Assembly: GCA_964372275.1 (NCBI GenBank)
Contig: CAYJRR010000088.1
Coordinates: forward strand, 1-19,181
Length of the DNA stretch: 19,181 nucleotides
Source of the DNA: CAYJRR01 sp964372275 [NCBI: uncultured bacterium]
GTDB taxonomy: Bacteria; CAYJRR01
Direction of reading: 5' to 3'
Below are positions 1 to 6,868 of this stretch, piece by piece; within the stretch, counting starts at the first letter, position 1; each line of letters begins with the position of its first letter. The position numbers were made by a program, and so were the translations under genes. Below the pieces are notes generated by a model. That model was not told where the DNA came from. It did no database searches and saw nothing but the letters and a program-made list of their open reading frames with translations.

Positions 1-29
1 TGGCGTAGAATGGAGGGCCGGGGGGTCCC

Positions 30-1949
30 ATGGCGCGCGCCGCGGTCGTGGTCTTGCTCGGGATCGTGCTGGGCGGATGCTCGGGCCAAGCCAATCCACC
101 CAACGACGCCACCCCTCCGAACGACTTCTCCGTCTCGGGAAACGTGCAGAAGGGTCCGTACGTGCGCGACACGACGGTCTCGATCCAGGAGCTGCGCGAC
201 GACCTCTCCCCCAACGGGCGCTACTACGAGCTGCAGATCGAGGACGACCTCGGGTCGTTTCCGCTCCTTACCGGACTTCAGAGTCCCTACGTCGAGATCC
301 ACGCCGACGGGTACTACTACGACGAGGTCGGCGGAGCGCTCGCCAGCGGAACGCTGAACCTGCGCGCGATCGCCGATCTCTCGGACGGGGGGACGGTCGG
401 GAACTTGAACGTGCTGACGACTCTGGAGAAGCACCGGGTGGTGAACCTGGTCGCCGGCGGGGCGACGGTCGCCGAGGCGAAGGTCCAGGCGCAGTCCGAG
501 ATCCTCGCGGTGTTCGGGATCGACGGCACCGGCATGCCCGCGTCGGAGGAGCTGAACATCGCCCAGGCCGGGGACGCCAACGCCGCGCTCCTCGCCATTT
601 CGGCCGTGCTCCTCGAAGCGGCCTGGCAGGCATCGATCAATGGCGCGCAGGTGACCGCCAACCTCTCGGCGCTGATCGGCAGCGTGAGCAACGACCTGGA
701 CGAGGACGGTACGCTCGACGATCCCGACGTGGAGCTCCAGCTCCTGCGCGCCGCGAGCTACGTCGACCTGGAGCAGGTTCGGGAGAACCTCGAGACCCGG
801 TACGCGGAGCTGGGTGCCGAGGTGACGATTCCGTCGTTCGAGGCCTACGTCGACAGCGACGGCGACGGGATTCCGAACGGGGAGGACGATCCGGTTCCCT
901 CCTCGGTCCCCGCCGGGACGATCCTCATGGGCCGTTACGATACCTCCGCGGTGCTGCTCGGAAACGGCCTGGTCCTGATCGCCGGAGGCTCCGTTCCCGG
1001 CGCAGACTACGCCAATCGTACGCGGGCCGAGCTGTTCAATCCGGTGACCGAGACGTCGCAGAACACCACCGGAAACATGGCGCACTTCCGCGGTTACCCG
1101 TCGCATGCCCGGGTACTGGCCAACGGAAAGGTGCTGATCGTCGGAGGATCGACCGACAGCAACGGGCAGGCGGAGCTTTTCGATCCCGCGACCGGGACGT
1201 TCTCCGGGCTCACCGGTTTCAACGACTACAACCAGTACGTCCAGCCCTTCACCGCAACCGCGCTCCTGGACGGCCGAGTGCTGATCGTCCGGTCGAACTA
1301 CTACGGATACGGCTCGGAGATCTTCGACGGCAGCGACAACTCCTACACGCCGACGACGGGCAGCCTTCCGAGCACCCACGGCAACCTGTTCAAGGACCAC
1401 GCGGCCGTCCGGTTACTGGACGGCCGCGTCCTGATCGCCGGCGGCGCCGACGTGGCCGGCGGCGTGCCGGCCCGGCACGCGGCCCTGTTCAATCCGGCCG
1501 ACCAGCAGTGGACGGTTCTCGACAACGCGCTCGCCGTCGCTCGATCGAAACACACGATGACGGTGCTTGCGGACGGCCGCGTCCTGCTCGCGGGAGGATT
1601 CACCACCGCCAGTCAGACGACACCGAAGCTGGAGCTGTTCGTTCCGCTGACGAACTCCTTCGCGCTCGTCGATGATGAACTCGCGTATCCGCGCTACTAC
1701 CACACCTCCACCCGACTTCCGAACGGGCACGTGCTGATCGCCGGCGGCATGAACGGATCGGATCCCGACGTGTCGGCCGTGTCGGAGGTGTTCGATCCTC
1801 TGCTCGGGCGCGTCTACCGGCTCTCCAACCGGCTTCTCTCGCCGCGCAACCGGCACGCGGCGGTGGCCGCTCCCGACGGATCGGTGCTCTTGTTCGGCGG
1901 GTCGGGGACGGGGATCGGATTCCCCTTGGGGGTCGAGCGCGTCAAGTAG
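30..1949 (+). CDS. Kelch-repeat beta-propeller lipoprotein, probably exported and surface or periplasmic
   Basis: The 639-residue product begins with a short hydrophobic signal and a lipobox ending LGGC, so Cys17 is the likely lipidated residue. After a Pro/Asn-rich linker comes a domain at about 33-110 (it contains QKGPYVRDTTVSIQEL) that looks like a small beta-sandwich. A helical region follows to about 270. A calcium-binding-type DSDGDG loop lies at 275-280, with a related acidic loop (DEDG) at 224-227. From about 300 to the end there are roughly seven kelch units. Each has a 'hVLIAGG' strand followed by an 'AELFDP' or 'ALFNP' strand, which fits a seven-bladed propeller. The third unit has lost its double glycine (VLIVRS). 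The substrate or partner is unknown, and kelch propellers mostly bind proteins or sugars. The start is set by the signal peptide. No partner gene lies beside it on this strand. Confidence 0.85.
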   Translation: MARAAVVVLLGIVLGGCSGQANPPNDATPPNDFSVSGNVQKGPYVRDTTVSIQELRDDLSPNGRYYELQIEDDLGSFPLLTGLQSPYVEIHADGYYYDEVGGALASGTLNLRAIADLSDGGTVGNLNVLTTLEKHRVVNLVAGGATVAEAKVQAQSEILAVFGIDGTGMPASEELNIAQAGDANAALLAISAVLLEAAWQASINGAQVTANLSALIGSVSNDLDEDGTLDDPDVELQLLRAASYVDLEQVRENLETRYAELGAEVTIPSFEAYVDSDGDGIPNGEDDPVPSSVPAGTILMGRYDTSAVLLGNGLVLIAGGSVPGADYANRTRAELFNPVTETSQNTTGNMAHFRGYPSHARVLANGKVLIVGGSTDSNGQAELFDPATGTFSGLTGFNDYNQYVQPFTATALLDGRVLIVRSNYYGYGSEIFDGSDNSYTPTTGSLPSTHGNLFKDHAAVRLLDGRVLIAGGADVAGGVPARHAALFNPADQQWTVLDNALAVARSKHTMTVLADGRVLLAGGFTTASQTTPKLELFVPLTNSFALVDDELAYPRYYHTSTRLPNGHVLIAGGMNGSDPDVSAVSEVFDPLLGRVYRLSNRLLSPRNRHAAVAAPDGSVLLFGGSGTGIGFPLGVERVK

Positions 1950-1968
1950 CGCGTTGCCACCCCCGCCC

Positions 1969-2004
1969 GAGCGCCCGGGGCGGCCGCCTCGACCGCGGGC
2001 GCTC
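1969..2004 (+). terminator. Perfect 9-bp inverted repeat between the kelch lipoprotein and ndh
   Basis: The arm GAGCGCCCG at 1969-1977 is the exact reverse complement of 1996-2004, with an 18-base loop. It begins 20 bases after the lipoprotein stop codon, where a terminator would be expected. There is no run of T after it, and its right end is only 19 bases before the ndh start. It could be a weak or factor-assisted terminator, or just a GC-rich chance hairpin. Confidence 0.3.
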
Positions 2005-2023
2005 CGGCTCTATCGGCGGCACC

Positions 2024-3352
2024 GTGGCCGAAGATCCGCACGTCGTGATCGTCGGCGGGGGATTCGGCGGGCTCGCCGTCGCGCGCCGGCTGAAGCGCCA
2101 GCCCGTGCGCGTGACGATCGTCGATCGCCGAAACCACCACCTGTTCCAGCCGCTCCTCTACCAAGTCGCCGCGGGGGCGCTGAGCCCGGGCGAAATCGCG
2201 ATGCCGATCCGCCGGATCGTCCGCCGCCAGCGGAACGCCGAGGTGGTCCTCGGAACGGCGGTGGCGGTCGACGTTCCGCGCCGGGTGCTGGTCCTCGAGG
2301 ACGGCGAGATCGGCTACGACCTGCTGGTCCTCGCCGTCGGCGCCACGCACGCCTACTTCGGACACGACGACTGGGCGCGCGTCGCGCCGGGGCTCAAGAC
2401 CCTCGAGGATGCCCTGGCCCTGCGCAACCGGATCCTGACCGCCTTCGAAGCCGCGGAGCGCGAGGCCGATGCCGGCCGGCGCCGGGCGTGGCTCACCTTC
2501 GTGGTGATCGGCGGGGGGCCGACGGGGGTGGAGATGGCGGGGGCCCTGGCCGAGATCTCGCGTCGCGTGCTGCGGGCGGACTTTCGGCGGATCGATCCGG
2601 CCGAATCGCGAATCGTCCTGGTCGAGGCCGGGCCCCGGATCCTCGCGACCTACGCGGAACGATCGTCCGCCCGGGCGGCAACCGCGCTGCGTGTCCGCGG
2701 AGTGGAGGTCGCGACGGACCGCCCGGTGACCGACGTCGACGACCTCGGCGTCTCCATCGGACCGCGCCGGGTCGACTGCCGCACCGTGATCTGGGCGGCC
2801 GGCGTCGCCGCCTCGCCGATCGCCCGGAGCCTCGGGTGCCCGCTCGATCGGGTCGGTCGGGTGTGGGTCGAGCCCGACCTGACGGTGCCCGGCCATCCGG
2901 AGATCTTCGTGATCGGCGATCTCGCCGCCGTTCCGCGCGGTCCCGCGTCGGGCGCGCGTCCCCCCGTGCTCGTGCCGGGAGTCGCGCCGGCGGCGATCCA
3001 GATGGGACGGTGGACCGCCGCCAACGTCGTTCGGAGGCTGGAGGGGCGTCCGCCCCGGCCGTTCCGCTATCGAGACAAGGGGGCGCTCGCCACGGTCGGA
3101 CGCGCGGCGGCTGTGGCGGAGATCGGAGGGGCGCGGTTCGACGGACTCCCCGCGTGGATCGCGTGGCTCCTCGTCCACATCGTCTTCCTGATCGGGTTCC
3201 GAAACCGCTTTCTGGTGCTGCTGCAGTGGGCCTGGATCTACTTCCGGTGGGAGAGCGGCGCGCGGCTGATCCTCGGTGAGCCGAGACGACCGCGGTCGCA
3301 TGCGCCGCCGGATCCGCCGTGGCGCGAGGAGCGGCCCTCGCCTACGCCGTGA
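2024..3352 (+). CDS. ndh: Type II NADH:quinone oxidoreductase (NDH-2, FAD-dependent)
   Basis: This single-subunit flavoenzyme passes electrons from NADH to membrane quinone without pumping protons. The 442-residue product has the FAD-binding GGGFGGL at 11-17, the second nucleotide (NADH) motif GGGPTGVE at 163-170, and the late FAD contact in VIGDLA around 297-301. The segment at about 377-407 (AWIAWLLVHIVFLIGFRNRF and what follows) is the hydrophobic/amphipathic membrane anchor seen in NDH-2, including its 'GFRNR' and 'LLQWAWIYF' signatures. The start is a GTG at the natural N terminus of the Rossmann fold, with only a weak GGCGG upstream. The C terminus carries an unremarkable Pro/Arg-rich tail. 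The last 11 bases overlap the end of the convergent Fe-S carrier gene. Confidence 0.93.
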   Translation: MAEDPHVVIVGGGFGGLAVARRLKRQPVRVTIVDRRNHHLFQPLLYQVAAGALSPGEIAMPIRRIVRRQRNAEVVLGTAVAVDVPRRVLVLEDGEIGYDLLVLAVGATHAYFGHDDWARVAPGLKTLEDALALRNRILTAFEAAEREADAGRRRAWLTFVVIGGGPTGVEMAGALAEISRRVLRADFRRIDPAESRIVLVEAGPRILATYAERSSARAATALRVRGVEVATDRPVTDVDDLGVSIGPRRVDCRTVIWAAGVAASPIARSLGCPLDRVGRVWVEPDLTVPGHPEIFVIGDLAAVPRGPASGARPPVLVPGVAPAAIQMGRWTAANVVRRLEGRPPRPFRYRDKGALATVGRAAAVAEIGGARFDGLPAWIAWLLVHIVFLIGFRNRFLVLLQWAWIYFRWESGARLILGEPRRPRSHAPPDPPWREERPSPTP

Positions 3353-3719
3353 AGGAGGACCCGCAGCCGCAGGTCTTGACGGCGTTCGGGTTGGTGAACT
3401 TGAAGCCGGCCCCCTGGAACCCGACGACGTAGTCGATCATCGTCCCCTTGAGGTACGGCGCCGACATCGGGTCGCAGTAGACCTTCACCCCTTCGATCTC
3501 CAGCACCAGGTCGCCGTCGCGGGCCTCGTTCTCGAAGTCGAGGCCGTACTGGTACCCCGAACACCCTCCGCCCACCACCGACACCCGGATCCCGTGCTCG
3601 GGCAGGTTCTCCCGCACACGCGCCTCCTTGAACGCCTCGACCGCCTTGTTGGTGAGGGTCAGGATCTGCGGCACGGGGGCCGGCGCGGCGTCGGGGGTCT
3701 GGGTCTGGGTGTCGGCCAT
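3342..3719 (-). CDS. A-type iron-sulfur cluster carrier (HesB/IscA/ErpA family)
   Basis: Family members carry a [2Fe-2S] or [4Fe-4S] cluster and hand it to apo-enzymes. The three ligand cysteines are in place: Cys53 in GGGCSGYQYGL, and Cys117 and Cys119 in the C-terminal CGCGSSF. The chosen start (MADTQTQTPD) gives 125 residues. The usual length is about 105-120, and the difference is a Pro/Thr/Ala-rich tail of about 17 residues. An in-frame ATG at 3782 would add 21 residues with no conservation expected. The 3719 start has an AGG-containing element about nine bases upstream and a promoter just before it. ErpA and IscA cannot be told apart safely from sequence alone. It diverges from moaA, itself an Fe-S enzyme, so a client relationship is plausible but inferred. 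Confidence 0.93.
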   Translation of the reverse strand: MADTQTQTPDAAPAPVPQILTLTNKAVEAFKEARVRENLPEHGIRVSVVGGGCSGYQYGLDFENEARDGDLVLEIEGVKVYCDPMSAPYLKGTMIDYVVGFQGAGFKFTNPNAVKTCGCGSSFTA

Positions 3720-3753
3720 GTTGGCGCCTCGCAGAAGAAATAGTTCCTCACTA

Positions 3754-3782
3754 CCAGTAGCGGACGGACCCCCAAAAGTCAA
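3754..3782 (-). promoter_or_regulatory. Candidate sigma-70 promoter of the Fe-S carrier gene
   Basis: Read on the minus strand, TTGACT (3782-3777) is followed 17 bases later by TACTGG (3759-3754). The -35 is close to TTGACA and the -10 is weak. Transcription would start near 3747, giving a leader of about 28 bases before the ATG at 3719. The pentamer repeat begins just upstream of the -35. Confidence 0.45.
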
Positions 3783-3801
3783 CGGAGGGATCCCGCCAGG
3801 C

Positions 3802-3905
3802 GAGTCGGACCGGATCGGATCGGATCGGTTCGGTTCGCTTCGGCTCGGCTCGGATCGGATCGGAACCCGTTACCGATCCGGATCGGATCCGATCCGGACG
3901 GATCC
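3802..3905. repeat. Pentanucleotide GGNTC-type repeat tract with dense GATC sites, copy 1 (intergenic)
   Basis: From 3802 to 3861 the sequence reads as about twelve consecutive 5-base units: GGATC, GGTTC, GGCTC and single variants. A GTTACCG-containing spacer follows (about 3862-3874), then further GGATCC/GATCC units to 3905. I count ten GATC tetramers between 3813 and 3904. The tract fills the space between the divergent promoters of the Fe-S carrier gene and moaA. Similar tracts occur at 12598-12760 and, shorter, at 9360-9388. Confidence 0.85.
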
Positions 3906-3908
3906 GGC

Positions 3909-3914
3909 TATACT
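3909..3914 (+). promoter_or_regulatory. Candidate -10 element of moaA (TATACT), leaderless or near-leaderless
   Basis: TATACT, a near-perfect -10 box, ends nine bases before the moaA ATG at 3924. Transcription starting at the usual distance would begin within a few bases of the start codon. There is no Shine-Dalgarno sequence before that ATG, which agrees with a leaderless message. No -35 is recognisable because the position is occupied by the repeat tract. Confidence 0.5.
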
Positions 3915-3923
3915 GCCCCGCTC

Positions 3924-5000
3924 ATGGCCTCCCGGGCGCTCCCGATCATCGACGGCATTCACGCGACCGCGCCGTCGCCGCCAGCCTCCGGCGCCCCCGA
4001 GGTCCGGCCCGGCGGACCCCTCGTCGATCCGTTCGGGCGCCGGATCGACTACCTGCGGGTCTCGGTCACCGACCGGTGCAACTTGCGCTGCCTCTACTGC
4101 ATGCCGGCGGAGGGGATGACCTGGATCCCGCGCGAGGAGATCCTCACCTTCGAGGAGGTGTCGCGCGTCGTCCGGGTGATGGCCGAGTCCGGCGTGCGGC
4201 GGGTGCGGCTGACCGGCGGCGAACCGACGGTGCGGCGGGACCTGGTCGACCTGGTGCGCGCGCTCCGGCCGATCCCGGGCATCGAGGACCTCGCGCTCAC
4301 CACCAACGGTCTCCTGCTCCGGTCGCTGGCCCGGCCGTTGGTCGAGGCGGGGATCACCCGCTTCAACGTCTCGCTCGACACGCTCGATCCGGATCGTTTC
4401 GCGCGGATCACCCGTGGCGGCGACCTGATGGCCGTCCTCGACGGGATCGATGCGGTGCTGGAGCTCGATCTCCGCCGCCCGACCAAGGTGAACTGCGTGG
4501 TGGTCGGCGGCGAGAACGAGGACGAGGCCCCGGCGCTGGTGCGGCGGTTCGCCGACCGCGACGTCGTCGTCCGCTTCATCGAGTTCATGCCGTTCGCCGA
4601 CCACGACGGCTGGGCGGGGGGGCGCTACGTGCCGCTCTCGACGGTTCGCGAGCGGCTCGTCGAGTCGCTGGGGATCGTCCCCGGCGCCTCGGTCGTGGGC
4701 TCCGGCCCCGCCGAGTACTGGACCGTCCCCGGCGCACGGGCGAGGGTGGGATTCATCCACCCGGTCTCCGACCACTTCTGTGCGGCGTGCAACCGCGTGC
4801 GGCTGACCGCCACCGGAGAACTGCGCCCGTGCCTGGGGCACGTCGGCAGCACGCCGCTGGCGCCGCTGCTCCGCGGCGGCGGCGACGACGACGCCCTTCG
4901 CCGGGCGATCGCGGCGGCCCTCGCCGCCAAGCCGGAGAAACACGACTTCGTCGAGAACCCGCGCGAGGAAAAGGGCGGCATGTCCGCCATCGGCGGGTAG
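3924..5000 (+). CDS. moaA: GTP 3',8-cyclase MoaA (molybdenum cofactor synthesis, radical SAM)
   Basis: MoaA performs the first committed step of molybdopterin synthesis: with SAM it converts GTP to 3',8-cyclo-GTP, which MoaC then rearranges. The 358-residue product has the radical-SAM cluster motif CNLRCLYC (Cys52, 56, 59) and the SAM-contact motif TGGEP (97-101). The second [4Fe-4S] site that binds GTP is present as CAAC plus a later cysteine (Cys286, 289, 303). It ends in the conserved Gly-Gly (357-358). The first 30 or so residues form a Pro/Ala-rich extension beyond the usual start near GPLVDPFGR. The ATG at 3924 is supported by the -10 box just before it. No other molybdenum cofactor gene is in the window. 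The following lipoprotein gene starts 35 bases after the stop, so the two could share a transcript. Confidence 0.96.
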   Translation: MASRALPIIDGIHATAPSPPASGAPEVRPGGPLVDPFGRRIDYLRVSVTDRCNLRCLYCMPAEGMTWIPREEILTFEEVSRVVRVMAESGVRRVRLTGGEPTVRRDLVDLVRALRPIPGIEDLALTTNGLLLRSLARPLVEAGITRFNVSLDTLDPDRFARITRGGDLMAVLDGIDAVLELDLRRPTKVNCVVVGGENEDEAPALVRRFADRDVVVRFIEFMPFADHDGWAGGRYVPLSTVRERLVESLGIVPGASVVGSGPAEYWTVPGARARVGFIHPVSDHFCAACNRVRLTATGELRPCLGHVGSTPLAPLLRGGGDDDALRRAIAAALAAKPEKHDFVENPREEKGGMSAIGG

Positions 5001-5022
5001 GCGGGGGCAATCGCAGCGACAT

Positions 5023-5028
5023 GGAGGT
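5023..5028 (+). promoter_or_regulatory. Shine-Dalgarno GGAGGT that decides the start of the next lipoprotein
   Basis: GGAGGT lies seven bases before the ATG at 5036. An upstream in-frame ATG at 5021 overlaps this element and would be untranslatable by it, so 5036 is preferred. Confidence 0.7.
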
Positions 5029-5035
5029 AATTCCG

Positions 5036-6175
5036 ATGCATGTGGCGAGTCGCCGATACGCCGCGATCGTTGCGGTGCGCGTCAGTCGAGGTCGACACGC
5101 CGCGCTCCTCGCCGTGGGAATGAGCCTGCTGGCCGCCTGCCAGCCGGCCGGAGGATCGGCCCGGCTCCGCGCAGAGGTCGGCGTCACGGAGTCGGTCGAA
5201 TCGGGCCGTGCGGATCCGCGAGTCGGGTTCGCGGCCGAGGCCGCGACGACCGAGGGCGGCGGTGGGCCGACCCTCGAAGGGAGTGACATCGTCTCGTTCA
5301 CGCCGGACTCGATCCGGGTGCGTCTCCGCGGACTCTATTTCTGCGCCACCCTCGTCGACGTCCAGGGCAACCGCACCTGCGGGCCGGACCAGGAACAGAT
5401 CTCGGTCCTGGAGGACCAGGAGATCGAGCTCGTCGACCAGGATCCGTTCGAGTCGCTCGCCGAGTTCGGCGCCGACGTCGGGAGCGGGAAGACCGGGGAG
5501 TTCGGCGGCGCGGTCCTGCTCTACGCCGTCGACGACACGAACACGTCGACCGTCCGGATCAACGGAACGGTTACGCTCTCCAGCGGATCGACCTTCACCT
5601 TCACCGACCTCGACGTGCCGCTGGGGCTCACGGGGATCGGCGTCGATCTCGTGCCACCTCTCGTGGTCGAAGAGGGGAAGACGGCGGTGATCCGCGGACT
5701 CTTCGACCCGGAGCATCTTCTCCATCTCCGGGAGACGGCGCCGACTCCCAACTGCGCGGCCTCCGGAGTCACGAACATCGGCGTCTGCTCCGAATCGTTT
5801 CCTCTCCTCCCGGTGGCGGGGGAGAACTCGCCGACGGTGGAGCGGTACGAAGTGGTGCTGGAGTCGGACGCGCTGGGGACCCAGGGGAAATATCACCTGA
5901 AGATCTCGCTCGCCTTCGACTCCGCAGACAGCCTTCTTTCCGCGGACTGGCATCCGATCTACGCCGAGGGGTATCGGTTCCAGGGGGGCGGGTTTCATCC
6001 CTGCCGGCTCCACCTTCCGGACGTCGTCCAAACCGGAACGACCTACCGGCTGAAATCGGAAGACGTGTGCCCCAGCAGCACGCTCGTCTTTCCCGCATTC
6101 GAGCGCGATTCCCATTCCGGGACGCTCGTGTATGGGGGGACGGAGATCCCCTACGCCGCGACGAAGCGGCCGTAG
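5036..6175 (+). CDS. Unrecognised lipoprotein, beta-rich
   Basis: I do not recognise a family. The 379-residue product opens with a basic stretch, a hydrophobic core (AALLAVGMSLLAAC) and a lipobox, so Cys35 would be the lipidated residue. A low-complexity Gly/Ala/Glu-rich linker runs to about residue 80. The rest is dominated by alternating strand-like segments with Thr/Ser-rich turns (for example VRINGTVTLSSGSTFTFTDL), as in extracellular beta-sandwich proteins. Several cysteines in the mature part could form disulfides. The conserved-looking SDIVSFTPDSIRVRLRGLYF segment follows the linker. The gene sits behind moaA and ahead of the toxin-antitoxin pair, with no functional link visible. The start is set by the GGAGGT at 5023-5028. 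Export is well supported but the role is unknown. Confidence 0.8.
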   Translation: MHVASRRYAAIVAVRVSRGRHAALLAVGMSLLAACQPAGGSARLRAEVGVTESVESGRADPRVGFAAEAATTEGGGGPTLEGSDIVSFTPDSIRVRLRGLYFCATLVDVQGNRTCGPDQEQISVLEDQEIELVDQDPFESLAEFGADVGSGKTGEFGGAVLLYAVDDTNTSTVRINGTVTLSSGSTFTFTDLDVPLGLTGIGVDLVPPLVVEEGKTAVIRGLFDPEHLLHLRETAPTPNCAASGVTNIGVCSESFPLLPVAGENSPTVERYEVVLESDALGTQGKYHLKISLAFDSADSLLSADWHPIYAEGYRFQGGGFHPCRLHLPDVVQTGTTYRLKSEDVCPSSTLVFPAFERDSHSGTLVYGGTEIPYAATKRP

Positions 6176-6232
6176 ACTCGAACGCCATTCGAACGTCGGG
6201 GAAGGAGGCGCCTGCCAGTCCGCTCGCGACGG

Positions 6233-6249
6233 TAATACTATTGGTATGA
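6233..6249 (+). promoter_or_regulatory. AT-rich promoter/operator candidate of the toxin-antitoxin pair
   Basis: In very GC-rich surroundings there is a short AT-rich island, TAATACTATTGGTATG. It holds a TANNNT -10 (TACTAT, 6236-6241) ending four bases before the antitoxin ATG, which suggests a leaderless message. It also holds two small overlapping palindromes: AATA-C-TATT, and ATAC-N5-GTAT (6235-6247). No Shine-Dalgarno is visible. A ribbon-helix-helix antitoxin usually binds such a site to repress its own operon, but that is inferred here. Confidence 0.4.
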
Positions 6250-6482
6250 AAACGGCGATCTCGCTGCCGGACGACCTCTTCGAGAGGGCGGAGCGTCTGG
6301 CGCGGCGATTGAATCGGTCTCGTAGCGAGCTGTACCGGGAAGCGGTCGCGGAGTACATCGCGCGCCGAAGCCCTGACGCCATCACCGACGCCTACGACCG
6401 GATCGCCGAACGGGTCGACCTGCGCGCGGATCCGTTCGTTTCTACGGCCGCCCGCCGTGCGCTTGAACGCACGGAATGGTGA
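6246..6482 (+). CDS. Ribbon-helix-helix antitoxin (CopG/MazE-like)
   Basis: The 78-residue product starts with the ribbon-helix-helix signature: the strand MKTAISLPDDLFERAERLA, then a second helix with RSRSELYREAVAEYI. This is the DNA-binding dimer fold of many antitoxins. The C-terminal third is charged and ends in ALERTEW. MazE-type antitoxins commonly have such an aromatic-ending tail, which lies in the toxin groove. The start at 6246 fits the conserved N terminus. Its last seven bases overlap the toxin start, so translation is probably coupled. It is expected to neutralise the downstream toxin and repress the operon. Confidence 0.88.
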   Translation: MKTAISLPDDLFERAERLARRLNRSRSELYREAVAEYIARRSPDAITDAYDRIAERVDLRADPFVSTAARRALERTEW

Positions 6483-6820
6483 TCGCGCAGGGTGACGTGT
6501 GCTGGGCGGACCTGCCGGACCCGGTCGGGTCGGGACCCGGCTCTCGCCGACCCGTCGTCGTCGTTCAGGGAGATGCGCTGAACAGAAGACGGATCGCGAC
6601 CGCGTTGTGCGTTCCGCTCACGAGCAACGTGGCGTGGGCGGCCGCGCCCGGAAATCTGCTGCTGACGGCGCGCGCCACCGGCCTCCCGAAAGACTCGGTG
6701 GCGAACGTCTCGCAGATCGTCGCCATCGAACGGTCCGTTCTGAGCGAGCGCACGGGCCGTCTCTCGCGCAACCAGATGCGCCTTCTCCTTGCGGGAATCG
6801 ACGTCGTCCTGGGCCGATAG
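6476..6820 (+). CDS. MazF/PemK-family endoribonuclease toxin
   Basis: Members of this family cleave RNA at short single-stranded sequence motifs and halt growth when not held by the antitoxin. The 114-residue product has the typical N terminus (GDVCWADLPDP), the RRPVVVVQGDALN strand carrying the conserved basic residues (Arg24/25), and VPLTSN with the conserved Thr49. The later SQIVAIERSVLSERTGRLS segment also matches the family. Length is normal and the frame is intact, so the module looks functional. The start is ATG at 6476, inside the end of the antitoxin gene. A GTG directly after it is an alternative that removes one residue. No mobile element is visible beside the pair. Confidence 0.92.
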   Translation: MVIAQGDVCWADLPDPVGSGPGSRRPVVVVQGDALNRRRIATALCVPLTSNVAWAAAPGNLLLTARATGLPKDSVANVSQIVAIERSVLSERTGRLSRNQMRLLLAGIDVVLGR

Positions 6821-6868
6821 ACGTGTAACCCTCCGCATCGCCCATCGCCGCCGGCGGGCGTCGTCCCC

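Noticed and set aside
77-1675. Second plus-strand frame (532 codons) inside the kelch lipoprotein gene
   Set aside because: It is Arg-rich out-of-frame translation. The 30-1949 frame has a signal peptide and kelch repeats.
1814-3301. Minus-strand open frame (495 codons) opposite the end of the kelch gene and ndh
   Set aside because: It overlaps two real genes and the gap between them and reads as Arg/Asp/Pro/His-rich filler.
3802-3905. Pentamer tract as a CRISPR array or iteron origin
   Set aside because: The units are 5 bases with no spacers. No cas, rep or dnaA-type gene or DnaA box cluster is nearby.
4625-6385. Minus-strand open frame (586 codons) opposite moaA and the lipoprotein
   Set aside because: It spans three plus-strand genes, all with recognisable signals, and has no start signal or domain of its own.
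6821-6868. Palindrome CCGCCGGCGG between the convergent toxin and lipoprotein genes as a terminator
   Set aside because: It has no loop or T-run, and such palindromes are common by chance at this base composition.
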